Of a stretch of 31,774 nucleotides of DNA, positions 25,439 through 31,774 are shown one piece after another. The notes beneath the pieces are model-generated. The model ran no database searches and was not told the DNA's origin. It worked only from the letters and a program-made list of their open reading frames with translations. The stretch covers positions 1 through 31,774 of the forward strand of contig JBBQUP010000030.1 of NCBI GenBank assembly GCA_038212305.1, given 5' to 3'. Made by a program: the position numbers and the translations under genes. Origin of the DNA: JBBQUP01 sp038212305. Lineage in GTDB: Bacteria > Bacteroidota > Bacteroidia > Bacteroidales > Marinilabiliaceae. Each line of letters starts with the position of its first letter. Positions within the stretch are counted from its first letter, which is position 1.

Positions 25439-26245
25439 TTAGTCCATTGAGTTAGCTAATTCTTTTAGCAAGGGGATGCGAACACTTATTTTTTGCTGGT
25501 ATTGTTCTGTTTCATTTTTTACAAGCGTAAATATATCCTCAAACAATTGATCGGTTTCAATTGACAGCTTTTGCAGAACCTTGGTAAATACAATATAATC
25601 GTGCCATTTACCTAAGTCATGTTCTAAAATGCCACATAAAATTTGCAATTGATCCGAAAATAGTAACGGTTTATTGTTCTTTAATCCTTCGAGGAGTAAA
25701 AAGGAATGTTTAATAAGTTTTCGAGCTTTATGCCATTCTTCCGAAGGGTTTTGCTCTAAAATAAGTATTGCATGATGAATGTTTTGGTCGATAAACGAAG
25801 TGATTAAACTTGGAGTATTTTTGTTCTGTTCGAGTTGTTTAATTTGTGCAGTAATAATTTGTTTTCGAGGTAGTTTGAAATTATTTACCGCTTGGTAAAA
25901 CGCCTCCTGATGTATTTTTGATTTCGCTAGCAATTCAATTTCAGTTTTAGGCAATATTTCCCAAATTTTTAATTGTGTTCCAATTTTTAAAACAACATTA
26001 TAGTTTCGTGCTTTACCACCTTTTCGATAAATAGTATTTAGTTGTTGCAACCAATTTTGAATCGAACTAATATCCTTGTCGGTTAATGAATAGTTTAAAA
26101 AAGCTACAATTGAATCTAATTGTTTGTATGCCACGCGAAAATCGTGAATGGCTTCGGAGTTCAACTCTTTACCAGCAATAAAAAGTTGCGTACTAAATTG
26201 ATTTAATGATTCATTAAAATAGCTAATTAAAGGTTTGTTCGACAT
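25439..26245 (-). CDS. CHAD domain-containing protein
   Basis: A helical protein of the CHAD family, whose members bind inorganic polyphosphate through conserved His, Arg and Lys residues. Family signposts are in order: EAIHDFRVAYKQLDSIVAFL (31-50, H34 and R37), KGGKARNYNVV (76-85, usually LGxxRDxDV), WHKARKLIKHSFLLLEGL and LEHDLGKWHDYIVF. The domain fills nearly all of the 268 aa. There is no signal peptide and no fused CYTH domain, so it is a stand-alone cytosolic form. It is the second gene of an operon with the DUF3108 protein, 4 nt apart. The last conserved motif has Gly-Lys-Trp-His in place of the usual Asn-Asp spacing, so binding strength is uncertain. A polyphosphate role is inferred from family. 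Confidence 0.85.
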   Translation of the reverse strand: MSNKPLISYFNESLNQFSTQLFIAGKELNSEAIHDFRVAYKQLDSIVAFLNYSLTDKDISSIQNWLQQLNTIYRKGGKARNYNVVLKIGTQLKIWEILPKTEIELLAKSKIHQEAFYQAVNNFKLPRKQIITAQIKQLEQNKNTPSLITSFIDQNIHHAILILEQNPSEEWHKARKLIKHSFLLLEGLKNNKPLLFSDQLQILCGILEHDLGKWHDYIVFTKVLQKLSIETDQLFEDIFTLVKNETEQYQQKISVRIPLLKELANSMD

Positions 26246-26249
26246 ATGG

Positions 26250-27092
26250 CTATTTTATTATTTCAGACTCAAATGGATACTTTGCACCTTCGGCACTCAC
26301 AAACATGGCTTTAACCGAACCAATTAAAATGCTGGCTTCAACTAAAATAGGGATGCGATTTTTGTCATCGGTCACCCAAACAGTCATGTCTTCGCCCGCT
26401 TCAAATATGGTTCCTTTCATAAGTAGTGGCGAAAACTTAATGCATCTGAATGTTCGCCCTTCCTTTGTCTTAATAGTCTCGTGTCCCAAATAGCGGATGT
26501 ATAAATTGTAAATTATTCCATCAACAATTAACCTGATTGGTATTTTATCGTTTTTTTTATAGACGTTAAAGTTGATGTTGCGAGCTCTATAAACCATCGT
26601 CAGCAAATCGAAAGTACAAGATTGCCATGGTATGCTGGCTTTAACACCATTTTTTTCTTCATTAATAATAAATGAACTAATAGTTTTCTTGGATTCATCA
26701 AAATTGTAATTCTCGCTTCCTTGCGTACTTCCTTCGTTTGTAATACGTTTCGAATAAAGGGGAGCCAGATAAGCTGTGTCAACAATAGAAATAAAGGTGT
26801 CGCGAACTTTGTAAAAAACATCGTAGTTCTTGTGAGTTATACCAACCGATGACAATTTGTAGCACGACTTATTCTGATATTTTTGCAATTCGGTTTTAAA
26901 AGTAACCAAACCAGCATTCATCCATATAAAATGCCAATTATAGTAAGCGTTATAAGTTACTTTTTCTCCTTCTTTAAAAGCGGTGTTTATTTCATTGCAT
27001 TGACTAAATGTAGAATGTGCTAAGAAAAAGAGAGCGATTAAAAATGTACAGGCTTTCCAGTTCTTCCTCAATATTATCGTCATATTTTTCAC
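26250..27092 (-). CDS. DUF3108 domain-containing exported protein
   Basis: Exported beta-rich protein of unknown function. Residues 1-31 form a signal peptide (basic start, then FLIALFFLAHSTFS). The domain opens with AFKEGEKVTYNAYYNW and has the family's NAGLVTF strand, KVRDTFISIVD, SYSTQ-like middle (NEGSTQGSENYNFDE), a DLLTMVYRARN helix, and closes with VWVTDDKNRIPILVEASILIGSVKA. These segments occur in DUF3108 proteins, thought to have a lipid-carrier-like barrel and to sit in the periplasm or outer membrane. At 280 aa the length is normal. It leads a two-gene operon with the CHAD gene and has an exact -7 element upstream. Confidence 0.85.
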   Translation of the reverse strand: MKNMTIILRKNWKACTFLIALFFLAHSTFSQCNEINTAFKEGEKVTYNAYYNWHFIWMNAGLVTFKTELQKYQNKSCYKLSSVGITHKNYDVFYKVRDTFISIVDTAYLAPLYSKRITNEGSTQGSENYNFDESKKTISSFIINEEKNGVKASIPWQSCTFDLLTMVYRARNINFNVYKKNDKIPIRLIVDGIIYNLYIRYLGHETIKTKEGRTFRCIKFSPLLMKGTIFEAGEDMTVWVTDDKNRIPILVEASILIGSVKAMFVSAEGAKYPFESEIIK

Positions 27093-27127
27093 CCTGATGT
27101 AAGAAATTGTTTAAATTATATAAATGT

Positions 27128-27135
27128 CAAAATTA
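27128..27135 (-). promoter_or_regulatory. -7 element of the DUF3108-CHAD operon
   Basis: Minus-strand TAATTTTG matches TAnnTTTG exactly, 36 nt before the ATG at 27092. No TTG is at the -33 position; that region overlaps the inverted repeat at 27152-27178. Confidence 0.5.
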
Positions 27136-27151
27136 TATAAAGAGAAGATAA

Positions 27152-27178
27152 GAAGATGAAGATATAATGTTCATCTTC
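27152..27178. repeat. 9-bp inverted repeat upstream of DUF3108 promoter
   Basis: GAAGATGAA (27152-27160) and TTCATCTTC (27170-27178) match perfectly around a 9-nt centre. It covers the -33 region of the DUF3108 promoter and also lies downstream of the nuclease relic, so it may be an operator or an old terminator. Confidence 0.4.
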
Positions 27179-27287
27179 CGGAATTATCTAAAATATCTTA
27201 TCGTTTAGTATAAGAATAGTAGCCGACTGCGAGGGGCGCTTTTCTATCAAAATATAGCAAAGTTGAAGCGGGTTACAAACGCTTAAA

Positions 27288-27765
27288 TCACTCACTATCA
27301 CGACTCTTATTTTCATGTATTAATGTAGTCAGTTCTTTCTCTATCTCTTCTATAGTTGGCAACTCAGGTTTTAAGTCTGTCGGTATAGATTTCACGATTT
27401 CATATTCTGCAACTCTAATCGGCTGAGTTGTTCCTCGAAGTGCATATTCTGCTATCACTTCTGATTTACTTTTGCAAAGAAGTAAATGTGTTTTACCAAA
27501 TGCTCTTCTATGTCCTTTTCTAATACTTTTTCGCCCAAAGTCAAAAAATCAAACTTATATGGATCTTTTAATGTCTCAATTGCCAATTCTGATTGTGGAG
27601 ACGGTAATGTATCAGAGAAATTTGTTATTGCTTTCCAAAACGATTATAAAAATCTAAAAGGGCTTGATTCACAGAAATCGCCGCTTTAATCTGAGATTTC
27701 TGAATTTCAGATTTTAATTCATCAATCCACTTTTTATATTCGTTCGTATTTTGTATTAATTCCAT
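27288..27765 (-). pseudogene. Relic of a YhcG/DUF1016-type PD-(D/E)XK nuclease
   Basis: Three pieces of one protein lie in three frames. Piece 1 from ATG 27765: MELIQNTNEYKKWIDELKSE onward to about SVNQALLDFY, the DUF1016 N-terminus. Piece 2, shifted: AITNFSDTLPSPQSELAIE then LKDPYKFDFLTLGEK to LVKHI. Piece 3, shifted again: LLCKSKSEVIAEYALRG, TTQPIRVAEYEI and PELPTIEEIEKEL to a TGA at 27288. In intact family members (about 340 aa) some 120 residues separate pieces 1 and 2, and the catalytic PD-(D/E)XK core lies between 2 and 3. Both are missing, leaving about 155 codons. A stop follows 46 codons. It cannot encode a working nuclease. An exact -7 element (TATCTTTG, 27783-27790) survives upstream. 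Confidence 0.85.
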
Positions 27766-27782
27766 TTACCAAAATTTCTTTC

Positions 27783-27790
27783 AAAGATAA
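27783..27790 (-). promoter_or_regulatory. Surviving -7 element of the nuclease relic
   Basis: Minus-strand TATCTTTG matches TAnnTTTG exactly, 17 nt before the relic's ATG. A TTG lies 17 nt further upstream, slightly shorter than the usual 19-21. Confidence 0.45.
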
Positions 27791-27921
27791 AATTTATCTA
27801 GTTATGCAAGTCGTTTTCTTGAATTAGCTACAACTGTCTAATATCTATTATTCTTCCTATCTCTGAATTTATTTAATTTAAATTTAAAAAGTTACTAAGT
27901 TTTTAAAAAAACTGTTTGTTC

Positions 27922-29715
27922 TTATTTGGTCGATGAATTTTTTCTGAATTTATCAGCAAATTTATACCTGTTAAAACTTTTAGGATCCCATTTTACTTCT
28001 TGATCCCAATTGGCTCTTATTAATAGTTTTGATGGATAATAAATTACCTCTTCAGGCTTTTGCTTTTTCCCCCAATCTCCGGAGTCCCATTTGTTGTTTT
28101 TATTATTATCGACAATAATTTTGAACATGTAATCACCTGGAGGCACATATCGAAATGCAATTTTACCATTTTCAGGAACCTTCGACTGTCTTAAAACAAC
28201 ATCAGATGTATTAGTTATTTGAACAATCCAATTAGATTGAAGATTATCAATCGTTATATAAATTGTACCATAACTATCAACTGTTTTTATCGAAAATTTT
28301 TGCTTGATTGGCTTATTTGCCAAGTAATAAACATCGACTAAACTAGCAGAATCAATTTCAAGCTGGTATTTGCCACCTGGTTTCCATGGGTAAGTGATAA
28401 TAAATTGCCGAATGCTTAAACTATCTTGTTCAATTAACATGTTGATAGGCAATGGAATCGAATCGGGGATTTCAAACAAATGAAATCCTTCAGGATTGAA
28501 ATGTGTTATAGCTGAATTAGTTGAGAAAGTATAGGTTGAGTATAAGTCGATTGTGCTTTTTAGATTTAATAGTTGTAAGGATGGAAGCTCTTTGGGCGCA
28601 TCATTTTTTTTCTTTTTTTTATCAGCAATCTCAAAATGATAATATGTGATGGTGTCTGTTTTTAGTTTTATTTGATTCAATGAATCAGCCTGCAAATAGC
28701 CTATTGATAAGGTAATCGAATCACGTTCGTAAATATCAGGATCGGTTATCCATATTTTAACCGAATCTTTGTTTATCGAGCATTCTCGTTGAGACCAGCC
28801 TGCTTTAAATACAGTATCAACTGGTTGAATAATAAGCGTTTCTAAATTTTTTTTGAAAATAAGATTGATACAGGCTTTTTCGGGTCTTTCGTCTTTAACC
28901 AAATATTGCGATGGATCTTCTCCCTGAAAAAGGAATAGATTCAGTGAATCAGGAAGGTAAAAAAGCTTTTGATGAATTGAAACCGAATCGGGTTTAATGG
29001 AATCAGTCACCTCTTTGTATTCAAACTTAGGAATAATAATGTCATCTAACCAAGCAATTTTTTCAGCCGGTTGATCGTATTTGTAATCTCTGTTGGCATC
29101 ATCTAAGGCGTAAATTCGATATGACCCGGGACGGATATTGTTTATTGAGAAATGTCCTTTTGCATCCGTTTTAGCTAATCGAATAGGAACCAATTTGGTA
29201 AAAGCCGAATCGGCAAGATTTTCATGAATAAATACTAACACTCCATTTGCCGGCGATAAATCATTAGCCATCCACACATTCCCTGAAATTGAAAGAGAAT
29301 CAACAATAGTTCCAGTTGAAAATGAAAACCGAAAATCTTTTAATACATTTCCTTCGTTATTATCAGTAATGGCGTCAGCAAAATCTAAAGTGTAGGTAGT
29401 ATTTTCCTGCAATGGTTCATCGAAAGTAACTAATAGTTCATCGCCTCTTGAAATTATGGCTGGTTGCTTATTTAACGGAGGCGAAACAACTAATTTTTGG
29501 TTAACCTCCTTTAGTTGTATTATTTCATCGAATGTAATAGTAACCTCTTTTCCCTTATAGTTTAATGAATTAGGTGCTGGCGTTGATTCCTTTATTACAG
29601 GCGGAGTTTCATCTTTTTTACCTCCTGTTGGTGTTCCAGGATTTGCACAGGCTGATACAATACCTAAAACGATTGAAACAATGTATAATTGGTTGAAAAT
29701 TTGTTTTTTAATCAT
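27922..29715 (-). CDS. Ig-like domain lipoprotein
   Basis: Surface or periplasmic lipoprotein of 597 aa. The signal ends in a lipobox with Cys 23 (GIVSAC), followed by a Gly/Thr/Pro-rich spacer. Residues about 36-133 form a Big_5/SbsA-type Ig-like domain (TPPVIKESTPAPNS, VTITFDEIIQLKE, TTYTLDFADAITDN, FRFSFSTG). A carboxypeptidase-regulatory-like beta segment follows (about 143-215). Two similar motifs, PGSYRIYALDDANRDYKYD (196-214) and PGDYMFKIIVDNNKNNKWD (526-544), bracket the protein; their Asp/Asn-rich loops look like possible Ca2+ sites. The family is widespread in Bacteroidota with no known function. It is transcribed divergently from the coiled-coil gene; no exact promoter was found. 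Confidence 0.82.
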   Translation of the reverse strand: MIKKQIFNQLYIVSIVLGIVSACANPGTPTGGKKDETPPVIKESTPAPNSLNYKGKEVTITFDEIIQLKEVNQKLVVSPPLNKQPAIISRGDELLVTFDEPLQENTTYTLDFADAITDNNEGNVLKDFRFSFSTGTIVDSLSISGNVWMANDLSPANGVLVFIHENLADSAFTKLVPIRLAKTDAKGHFSINNIRPGSYRIYALDDANRDYKYDQPAEKIAWLDDIIIPKFEYKEVTDSIKPDSVSIHQKLFYLPDSLNLFLFQGEDPSQYLVKDERPEKACINLIFKKNLETLIIQPVDTVFKAGWSQRECSINKDSVKIWITDPDIYERDSITLSIGYLQADSLNQIKLKTDTITYYHFEIADKKKKKNDAPKELPSLQLLNLKSTIDLYSTYTFSTNSAITHFNPEGFHLFEIPDSIPLPINMLIEQDSLSIRQFIITYPWKPGGKYQLEIDSASLVDVYYLANKPIKQKFSIKTVDSYGTIYITIDNLQSNWIVQITNTSDVVLRQSKVPENGKIAFRYVPPGDYMFKIIVDNNKNNKWDSGDWGKKQKPEEVIYYPSKLLIRANWDQEVKWDPKSFNRYKFADKFRKNSSTK

Positions 29716-29876
29716 GATGCGATTTAAAATATGCAGTAAAAATAATTGAAAAATAGTTTGAATCGGAGTTTTTCAACAAGTAAAATTAGTTTTGACTTCA
29801 CTAATCGAAAAGGTTTAAAACTTAATCAGTTGGGTTACAAAATAATATGTTGATGATTTAATAATAGAATCATCTT

Positions 29877-29908
29877 TTTGATTTGAGTGTTAAATTCATT
29901 TATCTTTG
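29877..29908 (+). promoter_or_regulatory. Promoter of the coiled-coil membrane protein
   Basis: TTTG (29877-29880), 20-nt spacer, TATCTTTG (29901-29908): exact at both elements. The ATG is 25 nt downstream. Confidence 0.8.
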
Positions 29909-29933
29909 AAGCGCAAAAAATGCTTTTAAATAT

Positions 29934-30830
29934 ATGGAAGAACAAATCAAAAGCCCAAAGGGCATTAAAACCAATCATATACTTATTGTACTAGTTATTG
30001 CTCTAATTGGCGTGTTAGGCTACTTGGTATTGACCAAAAAAGAATTAAAGGAAGGTGAAGTTAAAATAGATGAGTTAACTATTGAAAAAGCCATGTTGGC
30101 AAGAGATTTTCAAGATCTTGCCTTGGATTATGACTCTTTGAATACAAATAACGACACCATAAGTAAATTGCTTTCTAAGGAGCGTGAACGAATTGCTATG
30201 TTGATAGAGGAGATAAAAACCATTAAATCAGCAAATTCAGCTCAAATTGGTGAATATAAAAAGGAGTTGTCATCGCTACGAAATATTATGCGAAACTTTG
30301 TGATGCAAATTGATTCACTCAATGCTCGAAACAAAGTGTTATCGACAGAAAATCAGGTTGTTAAACAGCAATACACTAAAATCAAAGATTCGTTTCAAGA
30401 GCTCGAGAAAGAGAAAAATACGTTAGTTGATAAAGTAGAAATCGCCTCGAAGTTGGAACTGAAAAGCTTGGAGTGTATGGCGCTCAATTCAAGAGGAAAA
30501 GAGACAAACCGAACAACTAAAACTGAAAAAATTCGGGTTTGCTTTACATTAATGAAAAATGTGACAGCCCCGGTGGGTATGAAATCGGTGTATTTACGCT
30601 TAATGCGCCCCGATGAGTCGTTATTAGTTAAGTCGATGGATGATTTATTTGCCTTTGAGGGAAGTAAAATAAACTTTTCGGCCACAAGAAGTGTCGAATA
30701 CGGCGGAGCCGATTTAGATGTTTGTCTTTTTTACAATGCCGTTGAAGGAGAACTTATCGATGGCAACTATGTAGCAGATATTTTTTGTGATGGAAAACAC
30801 ATTGGAACAAGTTCATTTACTTTAAAATAA
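29934..30830 (+). CDS. Membrane-anchored coiled-coil protein of unknown function
   Basis: 298-aa protein that I cannot name. A short cytoplasmic start leads into one membrane helix (15-33, HILIVLVIALIGVLGYLVL). Residues about 36-170 are strongly charged heptad-rich coiled coil (Glu/Lys/Leu, with repeated DSLN at the d positions). Residues about 172-298 form a compact beta-rich domain beginning LECMALNSRGKETNRT, with KIRVCFTLMKNVTAPVGMKSVYLR and ending in DIFCDGKHIGTSSFTLK. The layout suggests an inner-membrane protein whose coiled coil spans the periplasm and presents the C-terminal domain. I believe homologues occur in other Bacteroidota but cannot verify it here. It has a strong promoter and a terminator of its own. 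Confidence 0.8.
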   Translation: MEEQIKSPKGIKTNHILIVLVIALIGVLGYLVLTKKELKEGEVKIDELTIEKAMLARDFQDLALDYDSLNTNNDTISKLLSKERERIAMLIEEIKTIKSANSAQIGEYKKELSSLRNIMRNFVMQIDSLNARNKVLSTENQVVKQQYTKIKDSFQELEKEKNTLVDKVEIASKLELKSLECMALNSRGKETNRTTKTEKIRVCFTLMKNVTAPVGMKSVYLRLMRPDESLLVKSMDDLFAFEGSKINFSATRSVEYGGADLDVCLFYNAVEGELIDGNYVADIFCDGKHIGTSSFTLK

Positions 30831-30852
30831 AAGGCCATAAGGCCTTTTTTTT
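30829..30852 (+). terminator. Terminator shared by two convergent genes
   Basis: Stem AAAAGGCC (30829-30836) with GGCCTTTT (30841-30848), 4-nt loop, then a run of T. It directly follows the stop of the coiled-coil gene and also lies at the end of the convergent gene at 30851, so it may act in both directions. Confidence 0.8.
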
Positions 30853-31324
30853 ATGCTTGTTGTTTTTTTAGTTGAATACTTTGTCGAATTAATTCCTGTG
30901 CGGCTTCTGTTAGCGGAAAATTCGAAAGAGGTGATTTATCTGTTTGCCTAATAACGCGCAACTGACTAACGGGAAAGTTCAAAAACGTTTCATAGAACTT
31001 TACTTGCTCAAAATAGTTAAGCTTAACTTTAGTTGAAGATAAAAGATATTTCTTAACCCAATAATCAATTGGGCCGTTAAAGTTAATGGTTTGCAAGCCT
31101 TTAATTTTCAAGAAATAATCTAAAGCCTGATCGTCGGTAATACGTTGGTTTGTAATTTGATGAATAAGCTGTAAGACATGTTTCTTTTGTTTGGATTCGC
31201 TAATAAAAAGAATCTTCTCCAAACCTTTAATTGCTTTCTTTTCAGCCATTATTTTCAATCCATATCGGCTTACCCAAAACCATCCAGAGATAAGGATAAA
31301 TAACGTAGCAATGGAGTAAATCAT
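30851..31324 (-). CDS. Small membrane protein of unknown function
   Basis: 157 aa. An N-terminal membrane helix (about 1-19, IYSIATLFILISGWFWV) is followed by a Lys-rich, mostly helical soluble part. No catalytic motif is seen. A short central segment, DYWVKKYLLSSTKVKLNYFEQ, is the most distinctive. The basic residues right after the helix (KIMAEKKAIKG) suggest that the soluble part is cytoplasmic. It converges on the coiled-coil gene and may share its terminator. No promoter was found in the 170 nt upstream. Codon use resembles the neighbours. It is a real gene with no assignable role. Confidence 0.75.
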   Translation of the reverse strand: MIYSIATLFILISGWFWVSRYGLKIMAEKKAIKGLEKILFISESKQKKHVLQLIHQITNQRITDDQALDYFLKIKGLQTINFNGPIDYWVKKYLLSSTKVKLNYFEQVKFYETFLNFPVSQLRVIRQTDKSPLSNFPLTEAAQELIRQSIQLKKQQA

Positions 31325-31496
31325 GTTGGTAATTATTAATAATGCGAATTGTATTTTAATACGCTCAATTCACAAAAAAGTTATAACATATTTCCAACAA
31401 GGTTGTACTGTGGGTTGTTTTGTTTGTTAAATAATTTTGATGAATGATCGTATTTGAATGATAAAATATTTAAATACAAGTAAGAAAGAGTCGTTT

Positions 31497-31774
31497 TTAG
31501 TAGATTTTAGTTTTCGGTAATTTAAAATCATTAAACGGGAAAAAATCATTCGTGCTATTTGCCGGTGGTGAAAATAAATTTATTTCAGTTAAATCATCTT
31601 TGAGATTGATTTTCGACTGCAATACCGATTTATAGAAACCTCGCTTTTGTAGATGAAATGCAAGCAGCAACTGTTCTGTTTGTCCAGGCGTTGGCACTAA
31701 AAGAGCCTTTTTTTGTAAACGAATTAAATCCATAATAGTTGAATAACCCGATCGACAAATAATAATCTCTGCGT
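31497..31774 (-). CDS. Glycosyltransferase (GT28/MurG-like), C-terminal part, truncated by window edge
   Basis: The frame stays open to the last base of the window, so the gene starts beyond 31774. The visible part (about 92 aa) begins AEIIICRSGYSTIMDLIRLQ, followed by KKALLVPTPGQTEQLLLA. This is the nucleotide-sugar binding region of GT28-type enzymes (family pattern R-S/G-G-x-S/T-x-x-x-E/D and PxPGQxEQ). The first Met of this frame (31733) is internal to that domain and is not the start. The tail after residue about 55 is unstructured-looking. Acceptor and sugar cannot be inferred. No terminator was seen in the gap to the next gene. Confidence 0.8.
   Translation of the reverse strand, partial: AEIIICRSGYSTIMDLIRLQKKALLVPTPGQTEQLLLAFHLQKRGFYKSVLQSKINLKDDLTEINLFSPPANSTNDFFPFNDFKLPKTKIY

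Noticed and set aside
27472..27689. Two overlapping plus-strand frames (61 and 67 aa)
   Set aside because: They are antisense to the nuclease relic, whose minus-strand pieces match a known family.
1..31774. CRISPR array, insertion sequence, prophage or rRNA
   Set aside because: No regularly spaced repeats, transposase or integrase motifs, phage genes or rRNA sequence were seen on reading both strands.

Overview
The window comes from an AT-rich genome of the phylum Bacteroidota, probably a free-living Bacteroidales/Marinilabiliales-type organism; the exact family cannot be fixed from sequence alone. The evidence is a full-length sprA (type IX secretion translocon), a secreted protein with a T9SS-like C-terminal sorting domain, the Bacteroidota-restricted families DUF4837 and SprA_N, sparse Shine-Dalgarno sites, and repeated matches to the Bacteroidota promoter pattern (TTTG or TTG, about 20 nt, TAnnTTTG).

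Layout. 1-3082: infB (IF-2) and its terminator. 3136-3803: a HicAB toxin-antitoxin operon on the minus strand whose promoter is embedded in a 40-bp near-perfect palindrome. 3848-4945: pdxA (vitamin B6). 5001-7830: a tight minus-strand operon of a DUF4837 lipoprotein, a small unknown protein and an M17 leucyl aminopeptidase. 7944-9173: a MltD-like lytic transglycosylase with LysM. 9258-12914: a minus-strand operon, M23 peptidase - dxr - rseP - tatA, closed by a clear terminator. 13303-13375: initiator tRNA-fMet with its own promoter and terminator. 13455-15487: a Cof-type HAD phosphatase and a T9SS-exported SGNH-like hydrolase. 15541-24695: promoter plus thiL - ruvA - sprA. 24868-25245: gcvH with its own promoter and terminator. 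25439-27092: a DUF3108 / CHAD-domain two-gene operon. 27288-27765: a decayed YhcG/DUF1016-type PD-(D/E)XK nuclease gene. 27922-29715: an Ig-like lipoprotein. 29934-30830: a membrane-anchored coiled-coil protein. 30851-31324: a small membrane protein. 31497-31774: the C-terminal end of a GT28-type glycosyltransferase cut by the window edge.

Most of the window is conserved core genome: translation (infB, tRNA-fMet), cofactors (pdxA, thiL, dxr, gcvH), recombination (ruvA) and cell envelope (rseP, tatA, M23, lytic transglycosylase, lipoproteins, sprA). SprA and the CTD-bearing SGNH-like protein belong to the same export pathway. The accessory parts are the HicAB module and the YhcG-type relic. 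No insertion sequence, prophage, CRISPR array or rRNA was seen. I found no clearly new multi-gene system; the best leads are the hicAB palindrome-promoter, the nuclease relic, the SGNH/T9SS protein and the unknown envelope genes.
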